A stretch of DNA of 64,000 bases. It comes from Proteus myxofaciens ATCC 19692. Its GTDB lineage: Bacteria; Pseudomonadota; Gammaproteobacteria; Enterobacterales; Enterobacteriaceae. A program made the position numbers and the translations under genes. Positions 48,556 through 59,863 of this stretch are shown here, piece after piece; the first letter of the stretch is position 1; every line of letters starts with the position of its first letter. The notes under the pieces are model-generated. The model saw nothing but the letters and a program-made list of their open reading frames with translations, was not told where the DNA came from and did no database searches. Location of the stretch: positions 1 through 64,000 of the forward strand of contig NZ_LXEN01000066.1 of the NCBI RefSeq assembly GCF_001654855.1. The letters are read 5' to 3'.

Positions 48556-48589
48556 TAAATAAAGAGCCATTTTCATGCCTCTTTATTTA
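48556..48589 (-). terminator. yidR terminator
   Basis: Perfect 11-base arms TAAATAAAGAG and CTCTTTATTTA with a 12-base loop, 30 bases after the yidR stop. Confidence 0.75.
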
Positions 48590-48618
48590 AAATCTTTTTA
48601 TTATTTTTAGAATATTTA

Positions 48619-49905
48619 TTATAATCTTGTTTCTACAATAAATAGTTGACGATACCCTTCAATATCTCGCATAAAAGCAATGCTTTTATTATCAGGAGAA
48701 AAAACAACCGCATCACCACTTGGTGCTAGTTGCGTTTTTTGGGTCAATCGCGTTAATTCACCTGTATTAGCGTGGCATAACATCACACTATTATCACAAA
48801 TAAATGTCAAATATTGCCCATCAGCACTCCATGTAAAAGCAGATTGAATTCCCCAATCTTGCATCGTTATTTGCTTAATCTTTTTAGTTCTTGGTGAAAC
48901 CGTATAAAGTTGAACAATACCATTATCATCTTTCATTAAAAAAGCGATAGCTTCGCCATTTGGTGAGCTTCGTAACCAATGACGAGGCTCTGTGGCAATA
49001 CCGGGATATTTTCTCTTAGTCGTATTCGTTAATCGGACTTGATGAATTCCTTTAGCAGGAGCAGGTAATGTGAATTCAGTTCCTGCTAATGGCATATCGC
49101 CTTCAATTGTCAATGCACTATCATCATCAGGTAAATCGACTAAAAAAATATCAGGCACTTTCTCGCCTTTAATACTTATTGTATCGCCAATAAATGCGAT
49201 AGCTGAATATTGACGATACCCTTTTGTATTAATATATCCTTTAGTCCCTATCCAACATTCTTCATAAGCGCGACTAATTTCATCGCTCCCTTTTTTAGGA
49301 TGAGCAACAGTTTTGCTAATTACAGTACAAAAATAGTCTCCGTCATATTCTCGAGGATGTTTTTTTATAACCTGAACAGGCTTTAATGGAACAGCAATAG
49401 CGACATTACGTTGATCATGTTCAGCCCCTAATTCATGCATAACATGATCGTTATAAGTAAAACTTAAACGAGAACTATCAGGATTAAAAACATGAACATG
49501 AGTACCACCTCGCAAAGCGCCAGCCTGATAAGGTGCTGTTAAACAACAAGCATCCAAGTTTTGTATTACATCCAGTTTTGACTCATCAATAATCACGCCC
49601 CTACGATGATGAAAATCATACTGCCATTCATTATCTGGATTTTCAGGACCATGAATAAAAACATAACGTACAGGCTCTAATGGGCTAACAGTAACAACAC
49701 CAACATGAGCACCTTCAGTTGCGGTATAGATTACCTGGTGCTGTTTTGTTTTCACATGAATTTTTTCTATGGTAATGCCTGTAAAAGAACTTCCACTAGG
49801 ACGCACATCATAGACTAACCACTGGCTATCTGGAGTCCAAACATTTATATTAGTCAGCTGATGATTACGGTTATCAAATGTAATTTGCTGTTCCTGAAAA
49901 GACAT
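48619..49905 (-). CDS. yidR: YidR, WD40/TolB-like beta-propeller protein
   Basis: A 428-residue DUF3748 protein with repeated blades such as SPDNKSIAFMRDI and SADGQYLTFICDN typical of TolB/WD40-like propellers. Sequences WTPDSQWLVYDVRPSG, FIHGPENPDNEWQYDFHHRR and LRGGTHVHVFNPD match E. coli YidR. ATG 49905 (MSFQEQQITFDNRNHQ) is preferred over a start 20 codons upstream. No signal peptide. Function unknown. In E. coli yidR is adjacent to yidQ; here they are 7 kb apart. Confidence 0.9.
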   Translation of the reverse strand: MSFQEQQITFDNRNHQLTNINVWTPDSQWLVYDVRPSGSSFTGITIEKIHVKTKQHQVIYTATEGAHVGVVTVSPLEPVRYVFIHGPENPDNEWQYDFHHRRGVIIDESKLDVIQNLDACCLTAPYQAGALRGGTHVHVFNPDSSRLSFTYNDHVMHELGAEHDQRNVAIAVPLKPVQVIKKHPREYDGDYFCTVISKTVAHPKKGSDEISRAYEECWIGTKGYINTKGYRQYSAIAFIGDTISIKGEKVPDIFLVDLPDDDSALTIEGDMPLAGTEFTLPAPAKGIHQVRLTNTTKRKYPGIATEPRHWLRSSPNGEAIAFLMKDDNGIVQLYTVSPRTKKIKQITMQDWGIQSAFTWSADGQYLTFICDNSVMLCHANTGELTRLTQKTQLAPSGDAVVFSPDNKSIAFMRDIEGYRQLFIVETRL

Positions 49906-50040
49906 ATTGATCCTTAACGAGAAATAAATTTCCACATTATAAAAACTAATAAATGTACCTAGCACTAAAAAAACTCAGTCGAGACTTTTTCGCTAGGTGA
50001 TTACTCTACTCCCACTAAATAGTCAGAAAATAAAAAAATC

Positions 50041-50658
50041 ATGTTACTTAGTGTTCTCTATATTATTGGTATTACCGCAGAAGCCATGACAGGCGCGCTT
50101 GCCGCTGGTCGTCGTAAAATGGATGTTTTTGGCGTTATCATTATCGCATCGGCAACCGCTATCGGAGGTGGCTCAGTAAGAGATATCTTATTAGGACATT
50201 ATCCTCTAGGTTGGGTAAAACATCCTGAATATATTGTGACTGTCGCTTGCGCTGCAATCATTACTATTTGGGTCGCGCCTATGATGAAACATTTACGGCG
50301 CTTATTCCTTATTTTAGACTCTATTGGACTTATGGTTTTTTCTATTATTGGTGCACAAATTGCCCTTGATATGGAATATGGGCCTATTATTGCGGCAATT
50401 GCTGCGGTCATTACAGGGGCATTTGGTGGCGTATTACGGGATATGCTCTGTAATACGATTCCTTTAGTCTTCCAAAAAGAAATTTATGCTGGTGTCGCTT
50501 TTGGTGCGGCTTGGCTTTATATGGGCTTACTTTTTTATACGCCGTTACCAAAAGATGTCGTTATTATTATTACGCTAGTCGCAGGATTAACTGCCCGTTT
50601 ATTAGCAATTCGCTATAAATTGGGATTACCTGTCTTTAATTACGAAAATCAAGATTAA
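50041..50658 (+). CDS. yicG: YicG, TRIC-type cation channel family protein
   Basis: A 205-residue inner membrane protein of the UPF0126/trimeric intracellular cation channel family, with seven predicted helices as two repeats ([11 protein letters not shown] and GGVLRDMLC are the paired glycine-rich signatures). Almost identical in start and body to E. coli YicG (205 residues). Prokaryotic TRIC proteins conduct K+/Na+; the ion here is not established. Lies upstream of the gmk operon as in E. coli. Confidence 0.93.
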   Translation: MLLSVLYIIGITAEAMTGALAAGRRKMDVFGVIIIASATAIGGGSVRDILLGHYPLGWVKHPEYIVTVACAAIITIWVAPMMKHLRRLFLILDSIGLMVFSIIGAQIALDMEYGPIIAAIAAVITGAFGGVLRDMLCNTIPLVFQKEIYAGVAFGAAWLYMGLLFYTPLPKDVVIIITLVAGLTARLLAIRYKLGLPVFNYENQD

Positions 50659-50661
50659 CAA

Positions 50662-50692
50662 GATAAGGTGCTAATAATAGCGCCTTATTATC
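50662..50692 (+). terminator. possible yicG terminator
   Basis: Ten-base stem GATAAGGTGC / GCGCCTTATT with two G-U pairs, just after the yicG stop. No T run follows. Confidence 0.4.
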
Positions 50693-50875
50693 TAATAAGA
50701 TATTCCACACAGTAAGTCTTTGGCATACTCTTTTTTCTTCTTATTTCACTAAAAGGCCAACACTATCACATCGCCTTTCATTCTATGTTAATATCATCAT
50801 GATATCGCTTTTATCTTATTCCAAGAAAAAAAGAGTTTGTGATAACAAAAAAATAGCCTGATATTTATCAAGGGC

Positions 50876-50905
50876 ACTGTATGTACAGTATTGTATGTGT
50901 ATACT
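50876..50905 (+). promoter_or_regulatory. palindrome and promoter for gmk-rpoZ-spoT
   Basis: A perfect palindrome ACTGTA-TG-TACAGT at 50876-50889 covers the -35 position of a likely promoter whose -10 is TATACT at 50900-50905. A G6 tract (TATAGGGGGGATA) follows, an unusual GC-rich run near the start site. The operator's regulator is unknown. It lies about 70-100 bases upstream of gmk in the 315-base gap after yicG. Confidence 0.5.
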
Positions 50906-50943
50906 ATAGGGGGGATAATTCCCTAAAATATATTTATACTTAA

Positions 50944-51597
<654 letters not shown>

Positions 51598-51651
51598 GTT
51601 AAGTTTCAGTATTATGCCCCGTCATTTCTTTAATGTTGGAGTAACACAAAT

Positions 51652-51927
51652 ATGGCACGCGTAACCGTTCAAGACGCTGTAGAAAAAATTGGTAACCGTT
51701 TTGACCTTGTTCTGGTCGCTGCACGTCGTGCACGTCAGTTACAAATTGGTGCTAAAGATCCTTTAGTTCCAGAAGAAAATGATAAAATGACTGTTGTCGC
51801 GCTACGTGAAATTGAAGAAGGCTTGATTAACGGTAAAATTCTTGATGCTCGTGAACGTCAAGAACAACAAGAGCAAGAAGCAGCAGAATTACAAGCTGTT
51901 TCAGCGATTGCAGAAGGTCGTCGTTAA
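51652..51927 (+). CDS. rpoZ: RNA polymerase omega subunit
   Basis: A 91-residue omega subunit, which helps RNA polymerase assembly and forms part of ppGpp site 1. [20 protein letters not shown] and [17 protein letters not shown] are near identical to E. coli RpoZ. GGAGTAACACAAAT precedes the start. Confidence 0.97.
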   Translation: MARVTVQDAVEKIGNRFDLVLVAARRARQLQIGAKDPLVPEENDKMTVVALREIEEGLINGKILDARERQEQQEQEAAELQAVSAIAEGRR

Positions 51928-51957
51928 TTGTCTTTATAAGATAGGGGTAGGTCTGCC

Positions 51958-54084
51958 TTGTACCTGTTTGAAAGTCTGAATCAAATTGTTCAAAAATATT
52001 TGCCACCTGAGCAAATTGAACAACTAAAAGAAGCCTTTATCGTCGCCCGAAATGCCCACGAGGGACAAACTCGTTCAAGTGGTGAACCTTATATAACTCA
52101 CCCTGTTGCGGTTGCGTGCATTCTCGCTGATATGCGACTCGATCACCAAACGCTCATGGCTGCATTACTGCATGATGTTATTGAAGATACACCAGCGACC
52201 TTTCAAGATATCGAAAACCTATTTGGTCACACGGTTGCCGATCTTGTTGAGGGCGTCTCTAAACTCGATAAACTGAAATTTAGAGATAAAAAAGAAGCTC
52301 AGGCAGAAAACTTCCGCAAAATGATCATGGCGATGGTTAAAGATATCCGTGTCATTTTGATAAAGCTGGCAGACCGTACTCACAATATGCGCACTCTGGG
52401 TTCATTACGCCCTGATAAACGTCGTCGTATTGCTCGTGAAACACTCGAAATCTACAGTCCTTTGGCTCATCGTTTAGGTATTCATCATATCAAAACAGAG
52501 TTAGAAGAGCTGGGTTTCGAGGCGCTTCACCCAAATCGTTACCGTGTTATCAAAGAAGTGGTTAAATCTGCTCGTGGTAACCGCAAAGAGATGATTAACA
52601 AAATCCTCTCTGAAATTGAAGGTCGTCTTACGGAAGCTGGCATTGAATGTAAAGTCAACGGCCGAGAAAAACACCTTTACTCTATCTATCGTAAAATGTT
52701 GCTAAAAGAGCAACGTTTTCATTCTATTATGGATATTTACGCCTTTCGCGTGATTGTGAAAGAGGTAGATACCTGTTATCGCGTTTTAGGTCAGATGCAC
52801 AGTTTATATAAACCACGTCCTGGCCGCGTAAAAGACTATATCGCTATTCCAAAAGCCAATGGCTATCAATCCCTTCATACCTCTTTAATTGGCCCTCATG
52901 GTGTGCCTGTTGAAGTACAAATTCGTACTGAAGACATGGATCAAATGGCTGAAATGGGGGTAGCGGCTCACTGGGCTTATAAAGAACAAGGTGAACAATC
53001 AGGTACGACAGCGCAAGTGAGAGCCCAGCGTTGGATGCAAAGCCTTCTTGAGCTACAACAAAGTGCGGGTAGCTCTTTTGAGTTTATCGAAAACGTAAAA
53101 TCAGACTTATTTCCTGATGAAATCTACGTTTTTACCCCTGAAGGCCGTATTGTTGAGTTACCGACTGGTGCTACACCTGTTGATTTTGCCTATGCGGTCC
53201 ATACTGATATTGGACATGGTTGTGTTGGTGCAAGGGTTGATAGACAGCCTTATCCACTTTCGCAATCTTTACATACAGGGCAAACAGTTGAAATTATTAC
53301 CGCACCCGGTGCAAGACCTAATGCTGCATGGTTAAACTTTGTGGTGAGTTCAAGAGCCCGCTCTAAAATTCGACAATTACTGAAAAACCTAAAACGTGAA
53401 GATTCTATTAATTTAGGTCGTCGATTACTGAATCACGCTTTAGGCAATAGTAAACTAAATGATATACCAACTGATAATATCGCCCGTGAATTAAAGAGAA
53501 TGAAGCTTCATTCTATTGATGATTTAATGGCTGAAATTGGTTTAGGTAATGCCATGAGCGTTGTGATTGCGCATAATTTACTACTCGATAATAATACATC
53601 AGAAGAAAAAATCCCTGTTGATAATGCGAATAACGAAACACCCAAATTGCCCATTAAAGGTGCTGATGGGGTTCTTATCTCTTTTGCAAAATGTTGTCGT
53701 CCTATTCCTGGTGATCCTATCATTGCACATATTAGCCCAGGAAAAGGCTTAGTTATCCATCATGAATCCTGTCGTAATATTCGTGGCTATCAAAAAGAGC
53801 CTGAGAAATTTATGCCAGTTGAGTGGGATCAAGATATCAACACCGATTTTATCACTGAAATTAAAGTCGATATGATTAACCACCAAGGTGCATTAGCTAA
53901 CTTAACAGCCGCAATTAATGATGCAAACTCGAGTATTCAAAGTATGAATACAGAAGAGAAAGATGGTCGGGTTTATTGCGCTTTTATTCGATTAACAGCG
54001 AAAAACCGAATTCAATTAGCCAATATTATGCGTAAACTTCGTATCATGCCGGATGTCTTGCGCGTAAGCCGTAATAAAAATTAG
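51958..54084 (+). CDS. spoT: bifunctional (p)ppGpp synthase/hydrolase SpoT
   Basis: A 708-residue stringent-response enzyme that mainly hydrolyses (p)ppGpp and can make it under nutrient stress. Domains in order: HD hydrolase (GEPYITHPVAVACILA, LLHDVIEDT; about 40-150), synthetase-like (about 240-350), TGS (VFTPEGRIVELPTGATPVDFAY-type; about 388-450), zinc-finger-like (FAKCCRPIPGD) and ACT (about 630-708). The start is TTG 51958, since MYLFESLNQIVQKY matches E. coli SpoT and no ATG is in range; GGGGTAGGT lies just upstream. Confidence 0.97.
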   Translation: MYLFESLNQIVQKYLPPEQIEQLKEAFIVARNAHEGQTRSSGEPYITHPVAVACILADMRLDHQTLMAALLHDVIEDTPATFQDIENLFGHTVADLVEGVSKLDKLKFRDKKEAQAENFRKMIMAMVKDIRVILIKLADRTHNMRTLGSLRPDKRRRIARETLEIYSPLAHRLGIHHIKTELEELGFEALHPNRYRVIKEVVKSARGNRKEMINKILSEIEGRLTEAGIECKVNGREKHLYSIYRKMLLKEQRFHSIMDIYAFRVIVKEVDTCYRVLGQMHSLYKPRPGRVKDYIAIPKANGYQSLHTSLIGPHGVPVEVQIRTEDMDQMAEMGVAAHWAYKEQGEQSGTTAQVRAQRWMQSLLELQQSAGSSFEFIENVKSDLFPDEIYVFTPEGRIVELPTGATPVDFAYAVHTDIGHGCVGARVDRQPYPLSQSLHTGQTVEIITAPGARPNAAWLNFVVSSRARSKIRQLLKNLKREDSINLGRRLLNHALGNSKLNDIPTDNIARELKRMKLHSIDDLMAEIGLGNAMSVVIAHNLLLDNNTSEEKIPVDNANNETPKLPIKGADGVLISFAKCCRPIPGDPIIAHISPGKGLVIHHESCRNIRGYQKEPEKFMPVEWDQDINTDFITEIKVDMINHQGALANLTAAINDANSSIQSMNTEEKDGRVYCAFIRLTAKNRIQLANIMRKLRIMPDVLRVSRNKN

Positions 54085-54086
54085 CG

Positions 54087-54809
54087 ATGAACCCAATTCG
54101 ATATGCTCGCATTTGCCAAATGATGGCAATGCGACAACCTGATTTGACAGTATGCCTTGAAGAAGTGCATAAATCTCACAATGTCGCCGCTGTTATAAGA
54201 ACAGCTGATGCTGTGGGTATTCCTAAAATTCATGCGATTTGGCCTAAAGAAAAAATGCGCATGCTGGTCTCTCCCGCCGCAGGAAGCAATAGCTGGGTTA
54301 ACGTTGAAACACATCCAACAATTACGGATGCTATATCGTCATTTCGTGCACAAGGCATGCAAATTCTCGCCACTCATCTCTCAGAAAATGCCATTGATTT
54401 TCGTGAAATAGACTATACTCGTCCAACCTGTATTATTATGGGGCAAGAGAAAACTGGTATTTCACAAGAAGCGATTACACTAGCTGATCAAGATATCATT
54501 GTACCGATGATGGGTATGGTACAGTCGCTGAATGTTTCTGTTGCTAGCGCCTTAATTTTATATGAGGCACAACGTCAACGTCAGGCTGCTGGCATGTATA
54601 ATCGAGCAGAAAGTACATTGACAGAAGATGAGCAGCAAAACCTCTTATTTGAAGGCGGTTACCCAGTCTTAGCTGAAGTCTCTCGCCGTAAAGGTTTGGC
54701 TCGCCCTTTCATTAATCATCTTGGTGAAATTGAAGCACCTGATTCATGGTGGGCAGAAATGCAAATGACGCAAAAACAACTTAGGAAATTAAAAAAGACG
54801 GAGTACTAA
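54087..54809 (+). CDS. trmH: tRNA guanosine-18 2'-O-methyltransferase TrmH
   Basis: A 240-residue SPOUT methyltransferase that methylates G18 in the tRNA D-loop. The knot motifs IIMGQEKTGIS and VPMMGMVQSLNVSVASALILYE are present, and the start MNPIRYARICQMMAMRQPDL matches E. coli SpoU (229 residues). The C-terminus is about ten residues longer and basic. Two bases separate it from spoT and three from recG: one operon. Confidence 0.96.
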   Translation: MNPIRYARICQMMAMRQPDLTVCLEEVHKSHNVAAVIRTADAVGIPKIHAIWPKEKMRMLVSPAAGSNSWVNVETHPTITDAISSFRAQGMQILATHLSENAIDFREIDYTRPTCIIMGQEKTGISQEAITLADQDIIVPMMGMVQSLNVSVASALILYEAQRQRQAAGMYNRAESTLTEDEQQNLLFEGGYPVLAEVSRRKGLARPFINHLGEIEAPDSWWAEMQMTQKQLRKLKKTEY

Positions 54810-54812
54810 CTC

Positions 54813-56900
54813 ATGAAAGGAAAGCTGCTTGATGCAATCCCCTTAACCACTCTTCACGGCGTAGGTGCAAGTCAGGCAGATAAACTGGCAAAAATAGGGT
54901 TAGTCACGATTGAAGATCTCCTACTTCATCTCCCTTTACGTTATGAAGATCAAACTCACCTTTATGCAATTAGCGATCTACTCCCTGGTATTCCAGCCAC
55001 TGTTTCTGGTGAAGTATTAAGAACAGAGGTCAGTTTTGGTCGTCGTAAAATGATGACATGCCAAATTTCTGATGGCTCCGGCATTTTAACTCTGCGCTTT
55101 TTTAATTTTACAGCGTCCATGAAAAATAACTTAGCACAAGGTAAGCAAGTTACCGCTTATGGCGACATAAAAAGAGGCGCTAGAGGACCTGAAATTATTC
55201 ACCCTGAATATAAAATAAAGGTAGTAGGCTCTGATGTTGAATTACAAGAAACGCTCACTCCTATTTATTCAACAACAGAAGGCTTACGCCAAGCTTCATT
55301 ACGGAAATTAATAGAGCAAGCTCTGACTTTACTTGATACCTGTGCTATCAATGAATTATTACCAGAACAATTTATTCATGGTTTACCGCCATTAGCGAGT
55401 GCATTGCGTACACTTCATACTCCACCACCTGATATCGCATTTGCTGAACTTGAAAAAGGCCAGCACCCTGCACAAAAAAGACTTATCATTGAAGAATTAC
55501 TCGCACATAATCTAGGCATGCTAAATGCGCGAGCCAGCGCACAAGCCTATCGAGCAGAACCACTATTGATGCCAAAAACATCAATATTGCGTGAACAATT
55601 TCTTTCTTCTTTGCCTTTTACCCCCACACAAGCCCAATCTCGCGTCGTTAATGATATTGAGCATGATTTAGAAAAAAACTATCCCATGATGCGACTGATA
55701 CAAGGCGATGTGGGATCAGGTAAAACCCTCGTTGCAGCCTTAAGTGCCTTACGTGCTATTGCTAATGGCAAACAGGTCGCTTTAATGGCTCCTACTGAAT
55801 TATTAGCAGAACAACATGCATACACCTTTAGAAAATGGTTTGAGCCTTTAGGTATCCAAGTAGGCTGGCTTGCTGGTAAACAAAAAGGGAAGGCTCGAGA
55901 AGCACAACAAAATGCGATTGCTAATGGCGATGTTTCTATCATTATCGGTACACATGCGATTTTTCAAGATCAAGTGAAATTCCATTCATTGGCTTTAGTC
56001 ATCATTGATGAGCAACATCGTTTTGGTGTTCATCAACGCCTTGCTTTATGGAAAAAAGGGGAAGAGCAAGGATTTCATCCTCATCAACTCGTGATGACAG
56101 CAACGCCTATACCACGTACATTAGCAATGACAGCTTATGCTGATATGGATACCTCAATTATTGATGAATTGCCACCAGGTAGGACACCCGTTACAACAGT
56201 TGCGATTCCTGATTCACGCCGTGAAGAAATTATTGAACGCATTCGTAAAGCCTGTACACACGAAAAGCGCCAAGCGTATTGGGTATGTACTTTAATTGAG
56301 GATTCTGAAGTCCTTGAAGCGCAAGCGGCGCAAGTGATTTATGAAGAACTGACAATGGCATTGCCTGAAATAAAAATAGGTTTAGTTCATGGAAGAATGA
56401 AGCCAAGCGAAAAACAAGCCGTAATGACGGCATTTAAAGAAAATGAAATACAACTTTTAGTCGCGACCACCGTTATTGAAGTGGGTGTAGATGTACCAAA
56501 TGCAAGTTTAATGGTAATTGATAATCCTGAGCGTTTAGGATTAGCACAATTACATCAATTAAGAGGCCGTGTAGGGCGTGGTGCTATCGCCTCTCATTGC
56601 GTTCTATTATATAAAACACCATTAACGCAAGCTGCACATTTACGCTTACAAGTATTAAGAGACAGCAATGATGGTTTTGTCATTGCTCAAAAAGATTTAG
56701 AAATTCGTGGACCAGGTGAGCTCTTAGGAACACGACAAACCGGTAATGCGGCGTTTAAAGTAGCTGATTTACTAAGAGATCAAGCGCTGATTCCTGAAAT
56801 ACAACGCACTGCACGCTATATACATCAACACTATCCTAAGAATTCACAGGCCTTAATTGAGCGCTGGCTTCCTGCAAAAACACAATATAGCCAAGCATAG
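54813..56900 (+). CDS. recG: ATP-dependent DNA helicase RecG
   Basis: A 695-residue (693 in E. coli) superfamily 2 helicase that reverses stalled forks and processes R-loops. An N-terminal wedge domain (about 50-150) precedes Walker A QGDVGSGKTLVAA (about 297), the IIDEQHRFG box, TATPIPRTLAM, and helicase C motifs ATTVIEVGVDVPNA and QLRGRVGRG. Last gene of the gmk operon. Confidence 0.97.
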   Translation: MKGKLLDAIPLTTLHGVGASQADKLAKIGLVTIEDLLLHLPLRYEDQTHLYAISDLLPGIPATVSGEVLRTEVSFGRRKMMTCQISDGSGILTLRFFNFTASMKNNLAQGKQVTAYGDIKRGARGPEIIHPEYKIKVVGSDVELQETLTPIYSTTEGLRQASLRKLIEQALTLLDTCAINELLPEQFIHGLPPLASALRTLHTPPPDIAFAELEKGQHPAQKRLIIEELLAHNLGMLNARASAQAYRAEPLLMPKTSILREQFLSSLPFTPTQAQSRVVNDIEHDLEKNYPMMRLIQGDVGSGKTLVAALSALRAIANGKQVALMAPTELLAEQHAYTFRKWFEPLGIQVGWLAGKQKGKAREAQQNAIANGDVSIIIGTHAIFQDQVKFHSLALVIIDEQHRFGVHQRLALWKKGEEQGFHPHQLVMTATPIPRTLAMTAYADMDTSIIDELPPGRTPVTTVAIPDSRREEIIERIRKACTHEKRQAYWVCTLIEDSEVLEAQAAQVIYEELTMALPEIKIGLVHGRMKPSEKQAVMTAFKENEIQLLVATTVIEVGVDVPNASLMVIDNPERLGLAQLHQLRGRVGRGAIASHCVLLYKTPLTQAAHLRLQVLRDSNDGFVIAQKDLEIRGPGELLGTRQTGNAAFKVADLLRDQALIPEIQRTARYIHQHYPKNSQALIERWLPAKTQYSQA

Positions 56901-56950
56901 GCTTATAGTTATTTATCGTCTCAGTGTCATTTAGAGTGCGTAATAGCGAG

Positions 56951-56988
56951 AAAAATACCACAGTTCAAAATTGCTGTGGTATTTTTTA
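56951..56988. terminator. bidirectional terminator recG / gltS
   Basis: Arms AAAAATACCACAG and CTGTGGTATTTTT with a ten-base loop between the convergent genes. Confidence 0.9.
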
Positions 56989-56998
56989 TAGGATGATA

Positions 56999-58213
56999 TC
57001 AACCGACTATCGGGTTAAAAATAGGTAAGAGAAGATATAGCTTTATCACTAGCGCATTAACGATATCGATAAAGAATGCTCCCACCATTGGCACAACTAA
57101 GAATGCAAGGTGTGAAGGGCCAAAACGATCAGTGACTGCTTGCATATTAGCAATAGCCGTTGGCGTTGCGCCTAGCCCGAAACCACAGTGCCCTGCGGCC
57201 AAAATAGCGGCATCATAGTTTTTCCCCATGACTCGGAATGTGACAAAAATAGCATATAGCGCCATCACTGCCGCTTGAACACCTAAAATTACAATCATTG
57301 GTAATGCCAATGATGCTAATTCCCACAGTTTTAAGCTCATCAACGCCATCGCTAAGAATAGTGATAAGCTGACATTACCGAGAACAGAAACAGCTCTATC
57401 AAATACACGATAGAAACCTAACATTGATAAGCTATTACTTAAAATCACACCAATAAATAACACGCAAACAAAGGTAGGCAATGAAAATGCGGTATTTTCT
57501 AACAATCCTGATAAGAAAGTGCCAGCCATTAAACAAATTGCAATCATTGCAATCGTTTCAAGCATCACCATTGACGTGATCATTCTACCGGTTGTCGGTT
57601 TTTCAAACGCAGTCGGCATATCATGCTCATCTGCGCCTAACCCTGGTGTTGGGATATTACGAATAAGAAAACGTGCAACAGGTCCACCAATTAACCCCCC
57701 TAAAACAAGACCGAAAGTCGCACATGCCATTGCAACTTCTGACGCGCTGGTAAAACCATAATTATCAACAAATGTTTTACCCCAAGCCGCTCCTGTTCCA
57801 TGACCACCTGATAAAGTAATAGAACCGGCCAATAGTCCCATTAATGGATCAAGACCTAGCATTTCCGCTAAAGCAATACCGACTGTATTTTGAACTAATA
57901 ACAATCCCACAACGACAAAGATAAAAATAAAAAGTGCTTTTCCGCCTGCTTTTAAGCTAGCTAAGTTGGCATTTAAGCCAATCGTTGCAAAGAAGGCGAG
58001 CATAAGAGGATCTTTTAATGACAGATCGAAACTGATTTCCCAATCAAAAAATGACTTTAATGCTAAGAGAAGTATTGCGACAAGTAACCCACCCGCTACG
58101 GGTTCAGGGATAGTGTATCGTTCTAAAAAAGGAACAGATTTCACTAACTTACGTCCAAGTAATAGAACAAGCGTGGCCGCAACTAGTGTGCCATAAATAT
58201 CAAGATGATACAT
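56999..58213 (-). CDS. gltS: sodium/glutamate symporter GltS
   Basis: A 404-residue inner membrane Na+/glutamate symporter with about ten helices. The signature LLAGSITLSGGHGTGAAWGK and the matching GHCGFGLGATPTAIANMQ form the two pore loops. Start MYHLDIYGTLVAATLVLLLG. It is convergent with recG and divergent from xanP, the E. coli order. Confidence 0.96.
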   Translation of the reverse strand: MYHLDIYGTLVAATLVLLLGRKLVKSVPFLERYTIPEPVAGGLLVAILLLALKSFFDWEISFDLSLKDPLMLAFFATIGLNANLASLKAGGKALFIFIFVVVGLLLVQNTVGIALAEMLGLDPLMGLLAGSITLSGGHGTGAAWGKTFVDNYGFTSASEVAMACATFGLVLGGLIGGPVARFLIRNIPTPGLGADEHDMPTAFEKPTTGRMITSMVMLETIAMIAICLMAGTFLSGLLENTAFSLPTFVCVLFIGVILSNSLSMLGFYRVFDRAVSVLGNVSLSLFLAMALMSLKLWELASLALPMIVILGVQAAVMALYAIFVTFRVMGKNYDAAILAAGHCGFGLGATPTAIANMQAVTDRFGPSHLAFLVVPMVGAFFIDIVNALVIKLYLLLPIFNPIVG

Positions 58214-58386
58214 TTATGTACCCCGTTTTATTTGTTAATTTTATATAAAAATACTACGACGATAAATTTATCCATAAATAACGCCAAAAGCAGATAGCCA
58301 CGATTAGAAAAAAAAATGGCGATAAACACAAGTTAAAACATATAAAATTGTGAGCTTCTCTTATGCAATTTTATAACATCAATTTC

Positions 58387-58402
58387 GCGCAAACGATTGC
58401 TT
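58387..58402 (+). promoter_or_regulatory. PurR box upstream of xanP
   Basis: GCGCAAACGATTGCTT matches the PurR operator pattern ACGCAAACGTTTGCGT at about 12-13 of 16 positions, including the central CAAACG. It lies 53 bases upstream of the xanP start. Purine-transport genes are typical PurR targets, so repression by PurR with hypoxanthine or guanine is likely. Confidence 0.7.
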
Positions 58403-58454
58403 TTGTGGCGTAGATCATTAAAATACGCTTTTTGCCAAAGAAGAAATTCACATC

Positions 58455-59852
58455 ATGGTTACGTCAGAAAAACAAGATTTAGTAGAAAACGGTAAAATCT
58501 CAACGAAATCGAATAGCGAACTTCTTTTTGCATTAGAAGATAAACCCCCTCTACCTCAAACGCTTTTTACTGCATGTCAGCATCTACTTGCCATGTTTGT
58601 TGCCGTGATAACACCTGCAATATTAATTTGCCAAGCATTAGGGCTTCCTGCTCACGATACTCAACGTATTATTAGCATGTCTCTTTTTGCTTCAGGCATT
58701 GCGTCTTTAATTCAAATTCGCGCATGGGGACCTATCGGCTCAGGGTTACTTTCTATTCAAGGAACAAGCTTTAACTTTGTTGCACCTTTAATTATGGGTG
58801 GATTAGCGCTTAAAAACGGTGGTGCTGATATTCCCACAATGATGGCAGCGCTTTTTGGTACATTGATGGTAGCATCATTAACAGAAGTGATTCTTTCACG
58901 TTTTCTACACCTTGCAAGACGGATTATTACGCCTCTCGTTTCTGGGGTTGTTGTTATGATAATTGGATTATCATTAATTCAAGTTGGACTAACTTCTATT
59001 GGTGGGGGTTATGCTGCTATTGAGAACAATACTTTTGGTGCACCGAAAAATCTGTTATTAGCAGGCGCTGTATTAATTGTCATTATTTTGCTTAATCGTC
59101 AAAAGAATCCTTATCTACGCGTCGCATCTTTAGTTATTGCTATGGCTATTGGTTATTTGTTAGCGTGGGCATTAGATATGCTACCAATACCACCAGAGCA
59201 TTCCAACGCGCCAATAATGACTATTCCAGAACCTTTTTATTATGGACTTTCTTTTGATTGGCATTTACTTATCCCATTAATGTTAGTTTTTATGATAACG
59301 TCCCTTGAAACAATTGGTGATATTACCGCAACATCCGATGTTTCAGAGCAACCCGTTAGTGGCCCTATTTACATGAAGCGTATTAAAGGCGGTGTATTAG
59401 CTAATGGACTCAATTCTATGGTGTCAGCCTTTTTTAATACTTTTCCTAACTCATGCTTTGGACAAAATAATGGCGTTATCCAATTAACAGGTGTGGCAAG
59501 TCGCTATGTTGGCTATGTTGTTGCCACAATGCTTATTTTATTGGGATTATTTCCTGTCGTAGCAGAATTTGTACAAAAAATACCAGAACCTGTATTAGGT
59601 GGAGCAACACTTGTTATGTTTGGTACTATCGCAGCCTCTGGTGTACGTATTGTTTCAAAAGAAGCCTTAAACCGCAGAGCAATTATGATATTAGCTATCT
59701 CTTTAGCGGTTGGCCTTGGTGTTTCACAACAGCCACAAATTCTGCAATTTGCACCTGATTGGTTGAAAACATTATTTTCATCCGGTATTGCTGCTGGTGG
59801 ACTTACCGCTATTATTCTTAATCTTATTTTTCCGCCTGAAAATAATGATTAA
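58455..59852 (+). CDS. xanP: xanthine permease XanP
   Basis: A 465-residue NCS2-family proton symporter (E. coli XanP/YicE, 463 residues) with about 14 membrane spans. Family motifs are [11 protein letters not shown] and [19 protein letters not shown]. It imports xanthine. Preceded by a PurR box; gltS is divergent. Confidence 0.95.
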   Translation: MVTSEKQDLVENGKISTKSNSELLFALEDKPPLPQTLFTACQHLLAMFVAVITPAILICQALGLPAHDTQRIISMSLFASGIASLIQIRAWGPIGSGLLSIQGTSFNFVAPLIMGGLALKNGGADIPTMMAALFGTLMVASLTEVILSRFLHLARRIITPLVSGVVVMIIGLSLIQVGLTSIGGGYAAIENNTFGAPKNLLLAGAVLIVIILLNRQKNPYLRVASLVIAMAIGYLLAWALDMLPIPPEHSNAPIMTIPEPFYYGLSFDWHLLIPLMLVFMITSLETIGDITATSDVSEQPVSGPIYMKRIKGGVLANGLNSMVSAFFNTFPNSCFGQNNGVIQLTGVASRYVGYVVATMLILLGLFPVVAEFVQKIPEPVLGGATLVMFGTIAASGVRIVSKEALNRRAIMILAISLAVGLGVSQQPQILQFAPDWLKTLFSSGIAAGGLTAIILNLIFPPENND

Positions 59853-59863
59853 ATAAATTTTAT

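Noticed and set aside
50876-50889. LexA (SOS) box upstream of gmk
   Set aside because: The dyad has CTG-N6-CAG geometry instead of CTG-N10-CAG, so LexA would not fit.
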